Assembly: GCF_006443095.1 (NCBI RefSeq)
Contig: NZ_VFWZ01000005.1
Location: 434,001 to 498,000, forward strand
Source: Aquimarina algicola
GTDB lineage: Bacteria; Bacteroidota; Bacteroidia; Flavobacteriales; Flavobacteriaceae
Direction: 5' to 3'
DNA length: 64,000 bases
Shown here in pieces: positions 25,282 through 35,088 of the stretch. Numbering within the stretch: position 1 is the stretch's first letter; the number at the start of each line of letters is the position of its first letter. The position numbers and the translations under genes are program-made. The notes under the pieces were generated by a model. It did not search any database. It had not been told where the DNA came from and saw nothing but the letters and a program-made list of their open reading frames with translations.

Positions 25282-26274
25282 TTATAGTTTTTTATAAACA
25301 AATTCTTTGACTTGCTCATTAGAATTACTGTCGTTAAATGTATATACAAGCTTAATGGTGTTATTATCTTCTAATATAAGTCTGATTCCAGGGATATTTT
25401 TTAGAACTACGGTTTTTTCGTCTTTTACAACATATTCTAGATTACTCGTTTTGATAAATTGACATTCGGCATTAGTATCAAAAACCACTATATCACTTCC
25501 TTTAGTAACTTCTGCTTCAATATTTTCTGGTAAAGGATAACTCATACCTATATTATAATTTAACAAATCTCTTCTTGTAAATGTTTTCTTATGTTGGATA
25601 AATTCAAAAGCATTTTGGAGTTTAAACTCTATTGTATTTTTTTGAAAGCAATCTTGGTTGGATTCAATTTTCCACTTTCCTAATATATTTTTAATTACTT
25701 CTGTTCCATCAAAAGTATTATTCTCTTCATTATTATCATCTGTTTCTGATTCATCTGTTTCAAGATCATTTGTTTCTTCTGCTGATGATTCCTCTAGTTC
25801 TGTATTGTCACTTCTGATAAAAATATCGATTTGATCTTTTTCCTCATTATCATCGGTAATTTTGGAAGTAATTTGTAAGGTGTTGTCAATTAACTTGATT
25901 TCAGAAGTAGAGTTAAAAAAAGTAACACTATTTAACCCAATAACGGTATAGGTTCCGGATTGAATACTGGTTTGAGAACAAAGATTTGTAGAATTATTTC
26001 CTAGTTTTAAAAAAGTTAATTCATAAGTGTCATCTTGAGTAAAAGTAGCTATTGAATTTTTTAAACATTCAAACTCAGATGGTGAAATATTTTTATTGTC
26101 AATAGTACTGCTTATTAACTTCCACTCTCCAACTAATCTTTCTTTGGTAGTTATTGTTTCTTGAGAAGTTTGGTCGTTGCCTTCTGAAACAGAGTTGTCA
26201 TCAGAATTACAAGAGGAAAGTATTGAAATAAACAAGATAAATAAAAGTGATTTAAAGGCTTTAATACGTGTCAT
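25282..26274 (-). CDS. Lipoprotein with two lipocalin-like domains
   Basis: The signal peptide ends in ILSSC with the lipidation cysteine at about position 22, followed by an acidic serine/asparagine-rich linker. Two related beta-barrel domains follow: the first opens with ERLVGEWKLISSTID near 46-60 and the second with NILGKWKIESNQDCF near 195-210. Both match the lipocalin-like (DUF4923/lipocalin_4 type) domains common in Bacteroidota lipoproteins. They are joined by a glutamate/threonine-rich linker (about 150-190). The protein is likely surface- or periplasm-facing. No ligand can be named. It is monocistronic and preceded by a 557-base gap. Confidence 0.75.
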   Translation of the reverse strand: MTRIKAFKSLLFILFISILSSCNSDDNSVSEGNDQTSQETITTKERLVGEWKLISSTIDNKNISPSEFECLKNSIATFTQDDTYELTFLKLGNNSTNLCSQTSIQSGTYTVIGLNSVTFFNSTSEIKLIDNTLQITSKITDDNEEKDQIDIFIRSDNTELEESSAEETNDLETDESETDDNNEENNTFDGTEVIKNILGKWKIESNQDCFQKNTIEFKLQNAFEFIQHKKTFTRRDLLNYNIGMSYPLPENIEAEVTKGSDIVVFDTNAECQFIKTSNLEYVVKDEKTVVLKNIPGIRLILEDNNTIKLVYTFNDSNSNEQVKEFVYKKL

Positions 26275-26831
26275 TTTTATTGATTTTAATTTTTATCAAC
26301 CGCTATATCATTTAATGAGGCTGAAAATAAATACTTTAAAAGTAAACCCATTTACTATATATAAAACGATCTTGTTACTTTAGACCCTACCACAACAATT
26401 CTTAAAAATTTATTTTATTGATCATTTAAAAATGATTCAATTCTTTCCTAATAAATACGGTTACAAATTAGCTTTAAATTTTACTTTTGAAGTGATTCAA
26501 TTTTTAGTAGGCCTGTAGTAACAAAATGTGAAAATAATAACCTGATTCATAGCAAATCTTATATGCTACAGATTTTCTTCTGAATTTGTTATGTCGGTTT
26601 TTTACGCAATTATTTTTACATAAAATGATAAATATACCTTTATTGGGGTTGCTGTATTTAATTTAGTTGATTTTCCGAGAAAGGTCACCAAAATCTATTT
26701 TGGTATTCATTGTAAACAGTAATTGTAACATTTTAGTTGTTTTCTGAAAGGAAATCAGATTAAAACATATATGGATTACAGTGTTATTATGTATAATCTT
26801 GAAACAATGATTTTATCTATTTTTAATGAGT
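26275..26831. other. Long intergenic region upstream of the lipocalin gene
   Basis: No open frame longer than chance with a credible start was found. The only structure seen is ACCAAAAT-CT-ATTTTGGT, a perfect 8-bp dyad with a 2-base spacer at 26687-26704. It could be an operator or part of an untranslated region, but it is 400 bases from the lipocalin start. Confidence 0.4.
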
Positions 26832-27890
26832 TTAGTCTTTCTGTTCTTTATTAAAATAGACAAGATAGTAATACATTTGCTTTTCTTCGTCCCAACCTTT
26901 TTCTACGAATTTTTCGGCAGACTCCGGATTGATAAAATCCATTTTGATTTGCACATTAGTATCAAGACTAATTACATTTTTTATTTTTTTGCGAGCAGCT
27001 GTCACAGCTCCATTTGCAATAGGAAAATTAGTAAGATCTTCTATTTGATATTTAGGAGCTTTTTCTTCTTTATAATGTTTAAATTCGGGAATTAAATCAG
27101 GATTATCAATTACATCGTTTAGAAAAGCCGTTTCTTCAAATTCATCATTTTTGGCAAAGTGATTTACAGCACGGTTCATAAACATCACTTCCTCTTTCTT
27201 GTCTTCTGCAGGCAGAACCACGTCTTTTGCAAAGTCCTGACAGAACTTCATGTATTTTTTGGTATAAAAATTTTCGTCAGCAAAAGCTTCAACACCTAAA
27301 AAATGTTCCAACCAATATTTAGTATCATATTTATTAGAATCTACAGAGAGCACTTTGTAACCTTCTTCTTTTTTATGATTAAAGACTAAACATCCTTTAT
27401 CTAATTTGTTGAGGTTGATTCCTTGTTGTACTAAGAGTTCCAAAATAGTTCCATTTTCTTCAAATTGAAGAAAGTCATGCTTTAATTCAGATTTGAATAT
27501 CCCGATAGCATCTACTTTTTCATTATCTATGGTTACGTTATCCAGATAAGTCACATACACTTCTCCACTTTTGATATGTGGGTGTTGTGATTGTTCATAT
27601 AATAATGAAGCAATTCGTTTTGATTTTTCATGTATAGAAGCCGGATGATCAAAAATTTCGGTAACAATTTTATACAGAGGATTAAATTCTACATCTACCT
27701 CGTTTGCAAACTGAAAGTAATTTTCTTCTTTTTCTCTAAAGGGCTTAAAGAAAAATTCTTTTAATAATGCTGTAAGTTCATCATTAAGTGTATATGGAGC
27801 GTCTGATAAAAATATGTTTTCATTTCTACTCTTATTACCGATTTTATGAACAGATAATGATTCTATCTGAGTGCTGTATAAATTGATCAT
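26832..27890 (-). CDS. Nucleoid-associated protein (NdpA/YejK family)
   Basis: This 352-residue protein matches the 37-kDa nucleoid-associated family: an N-terminal IESLSVHKIGNKSRNENIFLSD, a central KSGEVYVTYLDNVTIDNEKVDAIGIFKSE segment and the LNKLDKGCLVFN strand. Proteobacterial YejK co-purifies with the nucleoid; the biochemical role is not settled. Related proteins also occur beside defence genes in some genomes, but the neighbours here (pRiA4b-like, ctaA) are not defence genes. There is no signal peptide. Confidence 0.85.
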   Translation of the reverse strand: MINLYSTQIESLSVHKIGNKSRNENIFLSDAPYTLNDELTALLKEFFFKPFREKEENYFQFANEVDVEFNPLYKIVTEIFDHPASIHEKSKRIASLLYEQSQHPHIKSGEVYVTYLDNVTIDNEKVDAIGIFKSELKHDFLQFEENGTILELLVQQGINLNKLDKGCLVFNHKKEEGYKVLSVDSNKYDTKYWLEHFLGVEAFADENFYTKKYMKFCQDFAKDVVLPAEDKKEEVMFMNRAVNHFAKNDEFEETAFLNDVIDNPDLIPEFKHYKEEKAPKYQIEDLTNFPIANGAVTAARKKIKNVISLDTNVQIKMDFINPESAEKFVEKGWDEEKQMYYYLVYFNKEQKD

Positions 27891-27965
27891 GATTTTTTTG
27901 TTTCAAAAGCTGTTAAATAACTAATTTGTAGGTGTTAGTAAAGGTTAGGCTTCTAGTGATTTATC

Positions 27966-28481
27966 TTAATTCCAGTTTTCATTAAATCCAAGATCGTCAT
28001 ATTCATCAAGACCCATGAAGTCATCATTTGGATCTTTGGAATAGTCGTCTAAGTCATCTGCTTTAAATTCTTTATTTGGAGCTTCATCCGGTAATTGCCC
28101 ATGCACGTACATCACATTTGGATATTCTCTGCCATTTTCATAGTCTGCTATTTCTGCAAGCTCAACAAGAAATGTCCACATATTTAAAAAGTCATATACA
28201 TAAATGAGCTTTGGAGATGCTTCATGCACAACATCATTTAATCTTGTTTCTGTCATGAGTCTAACAGGTTGACTGCCATCACTCATATCAAACAAAGAAA
28301 TTTCTTCGCCTTGATTCCACTGATCATCACTTATGTAAAATGAGGCCATCTCAGTGCCATCAAAACCGAAAGATTGTGTAATCACATTATGAAACTGCTC
28401 TAAAGTAGCTTCTTGTTCTATCTCTATATCTCTAAATACGTCTTCTTCTGTATCTAAAATGATTCTAAAACGGTAAATCAT
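27966..28481 (-). CDS. Plasmid pRiA4b ORF-3-like protein
   Basis: This 171-residue protein begins YRFRIILDTEEDVFRDIEIEQEATLEQFH, the signature of the pRiA4b ORF-3 (IS1096 TnpR-like) family, and has a strongly acidic C-terminus (about 140-171). The family name derives from a plasmid and an insertion element, but chromosomal copies in Flavobacteriaceae are usual and no mobile features occur nearby. The function is unknown. It lies 75 bases upstream of the nucleoid-associated gene on the same strand. Confidence 0.78.
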   Translation of the reverse strand: MIYRFRIILDTEEDVFRDIEIEQEATLEQFHNVITQSFGFDGTEMASFYISDDQWNQGEEISLFDMSDGSQPVRLMTETRLNDVVHEASPKLIYVYDFLNMWTFLVELAEIADYENGREYPNVMYVHGQLPDEAPNKEFKADDLDDYSKDPNDDFMGLDEYDDLGFNENWN

Positions 28482-28524
28482 ATATGGTATTTTTGTAAGA
28501 GCAAAGTTACTATAAAATCGATTG

Positions 28525-29541
28525 TTATTTGCTAAAACGGTGTAGCGAAAATGTCATTGCTCCCAAAAGGATGAATGCTACAACCTGATGTAATACTCCT
28601 AAGGTAATGGGAACTCGATAAATTAAAGTGAAAATCCCTAATAAAAACTGAATAAAAACTATAGTAATAAGAATATTCAGAGAGTTCAATTGTAATGCAT
28701 TAGTAACTAATTTTCGACCTTTGTACCAGATAAAAATGATGACTCCGACTACTATATAGGCAAGGTATCTATGTACAAATTGTACACCACTTTTACCTTC
28801 AATAAAATTTTTGATTATCGGGGATTGCTCGATGTATACAGATTCGTGTACGAGAGCTCCGTCATTCATCAATGGCCAATGATTATGTAAAAAACCGGCA
28901 TCTAATCCCGCTACAAACGCACCATAAATAATTTGAAAAATTAATATCACAATCCCCCATCGCATAAGATTTCTAAATTTGATATTCACTTGATGTCTAT
29001 TTGGATATATTAAATCTAAAGCTACCCAAAATGTATAAGCAAAGGTGATAAATGCGGTAGTGAGATGCATCGCTAACCGATAGTGACTTACATCTGGTCT
29101 GTCAACTAATCCACTTTTTACCATAAACCAACCTAGAAAGCCTTGAAAGCTACCCATGAACATAAGAATGATGCATTTTTTGATTGTCTCTTTGGTGAGT
29201 TGTTTTCTAATCAAAAAATAAATAAAGGGAATGATGAATACAATACCGATAAACCGTCCTATTACTCGATGTATCCACTCCCAGAAATAAATATCTTTAA
29301 AATCTTCTAAGGTAAACTGATTATTTATTTTTTGGTATTCGGGATATTGTTTATACAGATCAAAAGCTTCATTCCATTCTTGCTCATTCATAGGAGGAAT
29401 GGTTCCTGATATGAGTTTGTAATTGGAAATTGATAAACCCGAATGCGTTAGCCTTGTAATTCCACCGACAATAACCATTATAAAAATAAGCGCACAACCT
29501 GTAAGCAGCCAATAGACCACTTTTTTATTATCCTTTTTCAT
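28525..29541 (-). CDS. ctaA: Heme A synthase (COX15/CtaA)
   Basis: This inner-membrane enzyme oxidises heme O to heme A for cytochrome aa3-type oxidases. The 338-residue protein has about eight transmembrane helices and the conserved heme-ligating histidines in WEWIHRVIGRF, YRLAMHLTTAF, FVHRYLAYI and GVLHQVVAF. The first periplasmic loop is long and carries GLSISNYKLISGTIPPMN, as in the proteobacterial/eukaryotic COX15 type. The partner heme O synthase (ctaB) and oxidase genes are not in the window. It is probably transcribed alone, 43 bases from the next gene on the strand. Confidence 0.92.
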   Translation of the reverse strand: MKKDNKKVVYWLLTGCALIFIMVIVGGITRLTHSGLSISNYKLISGTIPPMNEQEWNEAFDLYKQYPEYQKINNQFTLEDFKDIYFWEWIHRVIGRFIGIVFIIPFIYFLIRKQLTKETIKKCIILMFMGSFQGFLGWFMVKSGLVDRPDVSHYRLAMHLTTAFITFAYTFWVALDLIYPNRHQVNIKFRNLMRWGIVILIFQIIYGAFVAGLDAGFLHNHWPLMNDGALVHESVYIEQSPIIKNFIEGKSGVQFVHRYLAYIVVGVIIFIWYKGRKLVTNALQLNSLNILITIVFIQFLLGIFTLIYRVPITLGVLHQVVAFILLGAMTFSLHRFSK

Positions 29542-29716
29542 ACAATTTTTATTTAAATGTAAATACTAACTCAAAAAATCGTACACTAACGAATTTTTAA
29601 GTTTTGATCAGCAATTTTTCTTTTTTTGGTGTTACTATACTGTATTAAAGTAGCATAATTTTTTAGCTTATTTATGTTCGAAGTTTGAATCCGACAAATG
29701 CTTTAACTATAATACA

Positions 29717-31141
29717 TTAGTTATTTTTTAATCCTAATTCTTTTCCTTTTTTTATCATAAAATCGTAAGCAGCTTCGTGTTCGTTTGGGATTTCTCCTTC
29801 TAAAATAGCCTCTTTTATTGCTTCTTTAATGATTCCGATTTCTCTAGAAGGCTGAATATTAAAAGTATTCATGATTTCTTCTCCCGTTACAGGAGGCTGA
29901 AAGTTGCGAATTTTGTCTCTTTCTTCTACTTCGACCATTTTTTGTCTAACAATTTTAAAATTGTTATGATATTTTTTAAAGCGCTTTGGATTTTTTGTAG
30001 TAATATCGGCTTCGCATAGTGTCATTAACTCTTCAATAAAATCTCCTGCATCAAACACTAATCTTCGTACTGCTGAGTCTGTAACGTCTGATGCTATGAC
30101 AATAGGGCGGGAACTCATGAGTACCATTTTTTGAACAAATTTCATTTTTTCGTTCAAAGGCATCTTTAAGCGTTTAAAAAGTTTAAAAACCATTTTAGAG
30201 CCTACAAACTCGTGTCCATGAAAGGTCCAACCTACTTTTTTACTAAAACGTTTGGTTGGTGCTTTTCCAATATCATGCAATAAGGCTGCCCATCTGAGCC
30301 ATAGATCGTCTGTGTTTTCAGCAATATTATCTACCACTTCTAGAGTGTGATAGAAGTTATCTTTATGTCTTTGCCCTTCGACTTCATCAATACCTTTTAA
30401 TGCGATCAGTTCGGGCAATATATGTTGTAATAAGTCGGTTGTTTCTAAAAGTTTGAATCCAATAGATGGTGTATCGCTTAGTAGAATTTTATGAAGTTCT
30501 TCTACGATTCGTTCTTTGGTGATAATCTTAATACGATCTCGATGTTCTGCAATAGCTTTTAGGGATGAAGTTTCTATTTTAAATCCTAATTGCGTGGCAA
30601 ATCGTATCGCTCTCATCATTCTCAAAGGATCATCAGAATATGTGATACCAGGAGACAGAGGAGTTTTTATAATTTTTGATTTGAGATCTTCTAGACCATT
30701 AAAAGGGTCTAACAAATTACCAAGAGTATCTTCTGACAGAGAAAGTGCTAAAGCATTGATCGTAAAATCTCTTCTGTTTTGATCATCTTCTAGTGTTCCA
30801 TTTTCTACAATGGGGTTTCTACTATCTCTGGTATATGATTCTTTACGAGCTCCTACAAATTCTACTTCGATAGTTTCTGTCTTAAGCATTGCTGTGCCAT
30901 AGGTTTTAAATACCTGCACTTTTGGATTATTGGGAAGAAGTCTTGAAACTTCTTTGGCAAGCTCGATACCACTGCCTACGGCAACGATATCAATGTCTTT
31001 TGCGTTTCCTCTATTTAAAATATGATCTCTTACGAAGCCACCAATTACATAACACTCCAGTTGAAGATTCTGAGATGCTTTTGTTATGGTTTTAAAAATG
31101 GGGTGTTGTAGTGCTTCTTTGTAATTTTTTGCTTCAGACAT
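29717..31141 (-). CDS. CCA tRNA nucleotidyltransferase with HD domain
   Basis: This 474-residue class II nucleotidyltransferase adds or repairs the tRNA CCA end. The nucleotidyltransferase core has [15 protein letters not shown] and DIDIVAVG with the metal aspartates, then [13 protein letters not shown] and the [18 protein letters not shown] nucleotide-selecting region. An HD domain follows with [13 protein letters not shown], giving possible phosphatase/phosphodiesterase activity. The stop is followed by a plain AT-rich gap before ctaA. It starts 8 bases after the tsaC stop, so tsaC and this gene, both tRNA-related, are likely one operon. Confidence 0.92.
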   Translation of the reverse strand: MSEAKNYKEALQHPIFKTITKASQNLQLECYVIGGFVRDHILNRGNAKDIDIVAVGSGIELAKEVSRLLPNNPKVQVFKTYGTAMLKTETIEVEFVGARKESYTRDSRNPIVENGTLEDDQNRRDFTINALALSLSEDTLGNLLDPFNGLEDLKSKIIKTPLSPGITYSDDPLRMMRAIRFATQLGFKIETSSLKAIAEHRDRIKIITKERIVEELHKILLSDTPSIGFKLLETTDLLQHILPELIALKGIDEVEGQRHKDNFYHTLEVVDNIAENTDDLWLRWAALLHDIGKAPTKRFSKKVGWTFHGHEFVGSKMVFKLFKRLKMPLNEKMKFVQKMVLMSSRPIVIASDVTDSAVRRLVFDAGDFIEELMTLCEADITTKNPKRFKKYHNNFKIVRQKMVEVEERDKIRNFQPPVTGEEIMNTFNIQPSREIGIIKEAIKEAILEGEIPNEHEAAYDFMIKKGKELGLKNN

Positions 31142-31149
31142 GTATTGAT

Positions 31150-31719
31150 TTACTTCCTTATAATCTTAACGGTACTATCTGATCCAATCTTAATTATTGA
31201 TGATGGTTTTGTACCTTTATTATATGAATGCAAATTTACGACATAGTCTACGCCTTCCAAAATGGGTTGCGTAATTTCTTTAAAGTTTTTTGGGGTTGGC
31301 ATTCCACTAATATTTGCAGAAGTTGAAACTATTGGTCTTTTGAATTTTCTGATAAGTTTTCCACAAAAAGGGTCTCTGGCAACTCGTATTCCTAATGTAT
31401 TATCTTCGGCTATTATATTTTCTGCAACCCTTAGTGGCCTATCGTAGATAATAGTAGTTGGTTTATTGGCGTATTTCAAAATATCATAAGCAACCTCAGG
31501 AACTTCTTCTACATACTGTTGAAGCATTTTAAAATCACTTACCAGACATATCATCGATTTGCTTTCGTGACGTTTTTTGAGTTGAAATATTTTGTCAATC
31601 GCATCTGCATTAGTAGCATCACAACCGATGCCCCAAACAGTATCTGTAGGATAAAGGATAATTCCTCCTTTTTTTAGTACATCCAGTGTTTTATTGATTT
31701 CTACATCTTCATTAGGCAT
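31150..31719 (-). CDS. tsaC: L-threonylcarbamoyladenylate synthase (Sua5/YrdC/YwlC)
   Basis: The enzyme makes threonylcarbamoyl-AMP from threonine, bicarbonate and ATP for the t6A37 modification of tRNAs reading ANN codons. It has the YrdC fold signatures [13 protein letters not shown] near 22-34, [15 protein letters not shown] near 49-63, and [15 protein letters not shown] near 130-144. At 189 residues it is the short TsaC-type form without the Sua5 C-terminal domain. Its start overlaps the stop of the upstream glycosyltransferase by 8 bases, so it is translationally coupled to it, and the CCA gene follows by 8 bases. Confidence 0.93.
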   Translation of the reverse strand: MPNEDVEINKTLDVLKKGGIILYPTDTVWGIGCDATNADAIDKIFQLKKRHESKSMICLVSDFKMLQQYVEEVPEVAYDILKYANKPTTIIYDRPLRVAENIIAEDNTLGIRVARDPFCGKLIRKFKRPIVSTSANISGMPTPKNFKEITQPILEGVDYVVNLHSYNKGTKPSSIIKIGSDSTVKIIRK

Positions 31720-32896
31720 ATGATTCCTTTTTTTTATTCTTTAAATGTTGACTGTCTAAAACAAAGTTTTCAAATAACTTTTTCATTTTTGAGCCCCAAA
31801 TATCCCAATTTAATTCCTTTTCAAATTGATTTCGAGAAGAAATTGATAATTTTTTAAGAGTTTCTACATTGTTTAGAAGATAACTTATTTTTTCGGCATA
31901 TTCTTCGGCTTCGGCATCTTTAGGCAATGCATACCCATTTACTCCTTGTTCAATAACAGAAGTGACACCACCTGTATCGGTTGTAATTACCGGCATTCCA
32001 TATGCATTTGCTTCACAAAAAACTATTGGTGTGCAATCTGCCCGTGTAGGAACAAATAAAATATGGCTCTCGGATAATAATTGATTAAAAACGGTGCGAT
32101 CCTCTTTTTTATTTTTATTCAAAAAAGGAATTACAGTCATTTTAGGGTGTTTCTCAGGGGGAGTACACCCGCATACAGTAAGATGAAAATTATGATGTTT
32201 CTTTTCTAATTTTTTGATTGTATCCAAAACAATATCACCTCCTTTTCTTTCCCAATCTACACCTAGAAAAAGAATATTGATGTTACCATTATAATCTTTG
32301 ACAATATCTTGTTTTGGAGGAGGAGCGTCAATATTAGCACCAAATTTTATTACGATAGGCTTTTTTGCTTTATAGTATTCTTTGGCATAATTTGCAGCCC
32401 AATCTGACGAAAAAACCTGTACATGTGAGTTGTCTATAGATCTTTGTTCTATAAGGTTAGCTTCTTCAATTGATTTTTGAGAAATTCCTGAAAAAGAGCC
32501 ATAATATCCTTTTATTTGATTAAAAGTAGTATCAGATAGATAGCATATAGGAATGTCGGTTTCTAAATAGGCTATTTCTACACATCCAACAGGAGCAAAA
32601 AGCACATCAATATTTTTTCCTTTTATGCGTTTACTTATAATATTTGCATAATATTTACTTCTCAGTTTGCAATGTGCTTTATTGTACTTTTTTTTATATA
32701 AGATTTTATTTCCAAAATTTTTCAGTTTAAGAAAAAAGCTTAGCGAAAAATGTAATCGAAGAGGTGCTATAATTTCGATATTATCAAATTCCTTTTCTAA
32801 AGCACAAAGCATTCTATAGTGAGTACCCGACCAAGATCTTCTGTCTTTAGGGTTTTTAGAAGATAAATAACCTACGGTTATATTTTCTTTTTTCAT
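31712..32896 (-). CDS. Glycosyltransferase family 4
   Basis: This 394-residue GT-B enzyme transfers a sugar from an activated donor. The C-terminal Rossmann half shows NILFLGVDWERKGGDIVLDTI and the EX7E-type donor site CEANAYGMPVITTDTGG. The N-terminal part has SSKNPKDRRSWSGTHYRML. A TTG start at 32956 would add 20 residues, but the ATG at 32896 (MKKENITVGYL) gives the expected beginning and is preferred. It is the first of a group of six glycan-related genes and overlaps tsaC by 8 bases. The acceptor is unknown. Confidence 0.85.
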   Translation of the reverse strand: MKKENITVGYLSSKNPKDRRSWSGTHYRMLCALEKEFDNIEIIAPLRLHFSLSFFLKLKNFGNKILYKKKYNKAHCKLRSKYYANIISKRIKGKNIDVLFAPVGCVEIAYLETDIPICYLSDTTFNQIKGYYGSFSGISQKSIEEANLIEQRSIDNSHVQVFSSDWAANYAKEYYKAKKPIVIKFGANIDAPPPKQDIVKDYNGNINILFLGVDWERKGGDIVLDTIKKLEKKHHNFHLTVCGCTPPEKHPKMTVIPFLNKNKKEDRTVFNQLLSESHILFVPTRADCTPIVFCEANAYGMPVITTDTGGVTSVIEQGVNGYALPKDAEAEEYAEKISYLLNNVETLKKLSISSRNQFEKELNWDIWGSKMKKLFENFVLDSQHLKNKKKESYA

Positions 32897-33038
32897 TAAT
32901 TGGGGTATTTGTTGCAAAAATATGTTAAAGTTATTTAAATATAACGTAGTGATCAAAAAAAATTATGTAAAGGCTTTTTTTTGACCTTTATTTAATAAAA
33001 GATTAATTTTTACAATTGTAGAATGTTAATGATTAGTG

Positions 33039-33818
33039 TTATTTTTTAAATATTCTTTTAAGGAATGAAGTTTTTGGTTCCTCTATGTCATACATATATT
33101 CTGTTATAACTTCGCTAAATAATTGGGCAACAAAATTAAATGATATTTGGTCATTGATACCACATTCTTTGATATGTTTATGCCATGTTTCTTGTATCTG
33201 CATAGTGTCTGGATGATTCATGTTATAAAGTAAATACCCACATTGAAAATGATTATGATGTTCGGCAGATAACCCTTGTGATACATTTTTCTCAATATAC
33301 TTGAGATAACTTTCTTTGTCAATTATATATCTTTCTTGATACATAGACTCTTTAAATTCTCCATTGATGTTGTTTACAAAAGGATGCCTATGGAGCATCA
33401 TGGCAATTTTTGAATCCCAATTTTTTATTGTCTGTATAGTTCCTTTTGTATTTATATTAAATTTATTATCGAACCATACAACATAATCATATGATTTTTG
33501 GATGAATTTTTGAGGGTATAATTTTAATGGTTTACATGCTGTCGTAAACACATATTGTTTTGTGATTTTGTCAGCGTTTTTTATGTTTTTAAAGGTTTTG
33601 ACTAAATCTTCTGATGGAGCATAGAATAATTTTTCTATTGTGTTGTCAATAAATATGGGAGTCCAGTTCGTTAATTTGAGTCTGTTGTATACCCATTTAT
33701 TATTTGTGATAAAATAGCCGTCATAATGAGGTGGTTTTTTAGGAATAGGCGCGCTAAATTTTAATCCAACATAACCAGTAACAAATGCAATCTTTGGAGA
33801 ATTATTTGGGCTATTCAT
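33039..33818 (-). CDS. Putative glycosyltransferase, TOD1/MUCI70 (DUF616)-like
   Basis: This 259-residue protein resembles the TOD1/MUCI70 glycosyltransferase-like family (PF04765). Supporting segments are YDYVVWFDNKFNINTKG near 129-146, an MMLHRHPFVNN motif near 160-170, a CGYLLYNMN strand near 218 and ECGINDQISFNFV near 238. The WFDNK motif probably plays the part of the DxD nucleotide-sugar/metal site. No signal peptide is present. It sits inside the glycan cluster, 142 bases from the GT4 gene. The family assignment is from memory of motifs and is moderate. Confidence 0.55.
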   Translation of the reverse strand: MNSPNNSPKIAFVTGYVGLKFSAPIPKKPPHYDGYFITNNKWVYNRLKLTNWTPIFIDNTIEKLFYAPSEDLVKTFKNIKNADKITKQYVFTTACKPLKLYPQKFIQKSYDYVVWFDNKFNINTKGTIQTIKNWDSKIAMMLHRHPFVNNINGEFKESMYQERYIIDKESYLKYIEKNVSQGLSAEHHNHFQCGYLLYNMNHPDTMQIQETWHKHIKECGINDQISFNFVAQLFSEVITEYMYDIEEPKTSFLKRIFKK

Positions 33819-33906
33819 TTTGTGTTTTTATTTTGATAGATCATTGATTTAATAAAAGTATAATAGTACGTTTTGTTATCTGTCTTTAAGTTTTACAATC
33901 GAATGT

Positions 33907-34851
33907 TTATATAGTTTCCGACTGTAATTGATTAATCTTTTGTCTTTGTTTTAAAGATTTAGATATAGGCGCACCTCCTAAAAGAATGAAGAAGAGTTTC
34001 CAGTATTTTGGTTTTATAATAGAGGTAAAGAAATATCTAAAAATATAATAGAATAGCAATATTTTATGTTGAAACCATCCATAATGTTTACGAATGTAAT
34101 ATAACAGAGATAGTTTTTGCTCTATCTTTATTAAAATATTTTTTGAAGTACTTGCACCTTTATAATGTATATATTCTAATTCAGGAATCAAATAAGTGTA
34201 TTTTTTCTTTTCTTTTAAGAGTCTTCTACAAACATCCGATTCTTCGTAATACAAAAATAAATTTGTGTCAAAACCTCCAATTTGATTAAAATCTTTTGCG
34301 TCTATAAACATAAACGACCCTTGAATGTAATGTACTTTTGTAGGGGTGTCATAACGTTTTTTTCTATCTAAATATGTTTTAGGGAATAAAAATTCTAAAA
34401 GAGGTCGTCGTAGTATCTCTCTCTGTATAGAAGAAAAATGATCAATAGTCACTCTAAAATTTTTGTCTTCATCCAACATTTGAGGAGAACATACTGCTAC
34501 ATCTGGATGATTTTCCATAAAAGATTTTAATTCATAAAGACAATTATCACTTACTTGCAATGTGTCGTTATTTATAAAAGCATAATATTTGCAGGCTTCG
34601 CAATACTGAACACCAAGCATGTTTCCTGCTCCGAATCCGATATTTTGTTTACTTCTAACCAGTCTAACTTGACCATTTAAATCATTTATATGACGTTTCA
34701 GATTTTTGAAATCATTAATTTCTGAAGCATTGTCTACAACAACAATTTCTATAGAAAGTTGTTTTGTTGAATTTTTAAGTATAGAGTCAATACAATCAAT
34801 TGTATATTTTGAAGTGTTGAAGTTAATAATAATACAACTTACATCTACCAT
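33907..34851 (-). CDS. Glycosyltransferase family 2 (rhamnosyltransferase-like)
   Basis: This 314-residue GT-A enzyme starts with DVSCIIINFNTSKYTIDCIDS, has FINNDTLQ as the acidic metal/nucleotide site near 95-102 and FLYYEESDVCRRLLKEKKK near 213-231, the ED-containing acceptor-side motif of rhamnosyltransferase-type GT2 proteins. The C-terminus has a hydrophobic, aromatic-rich segment (KILLFYYIFRYFFTSII) that may associate with the membrane. It is the minus-strand gene divergent from the Kdo-kinase-like gene across a 237-base shared promoter region. Confidence 0.88.
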   Translation of the reverse strand: MVDVSCIIINFNTSKYTIDCIDSILKNSTKQLSIEIVVVDNASEINDFKNLKRHINDLNGQVRLVRSKQNIGFGAGNMLGVQYCEACKYYAFINNDTLQVSDNCLYELKSFMENHPDVAVCSPQMLDEDKNFRVTIDHFSSIQREILRRPLLEFLFPKTYLDRKKRYDTPTKVHYIQGSFMFIDAKDFNQIGGFDTNLFLYYEESDVCRRLLKEKKKYTYLIPELEYIHYKGASTSKNILIKIEQKLSLLYYIRKHYGWFQHKILLFYYIFRYFFTSIIKPKYWKLFFILLGGAPISKSLKQRQKINQLQSETI

Positions 34852-35062
34852 ATTGTTTGATTATTAGGGTCCAGTGTTGAGATTCGCAACAATTTTTTAT
34901 CTAGTTATTTTTGCGAAACATCAATTTTTAAAATTACGTATAGTAAAAGAATTAAATCCTAGATTTTCTTTATTTTACTATAATTAATAATGTTGCAAAG
35001 TAACGGATTTCTAATTAAAGAATTTTACAGAAAAGATACTACCTTAGAAAATCTCAAATACT

Positions 35063-35070
35063 TACCTTTG
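35063..35070 (+). promoter_or_regulatory. -7 promoter element of the Kdo-kinase-like gene
   Basis: TACCTTTG matches the Bacteroidota -7 consensus TAnnTTTG and lies 18 bases before the ATG at 35089. No clear -33 TTTG is at the right spacing, so only the -7 part is supported. Confidence 0.5.
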
Positions 35071-35088
35071 TCTATTATTTTTTGATTT

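Noticed and set aside
27966..28481. Plasmid or transposon passenger because of the pRiA4b/IS1096 family name
   Set aside because: No transposase, terminal repeats or target duplications; chromosomal copies are common.
26832..28481. Defence island (nucleoid-associated plus pRiA4b-like protein)
   Set aside because: Neighbours are housekeeping genes and no nuclease, helicase or restriction gene is present.
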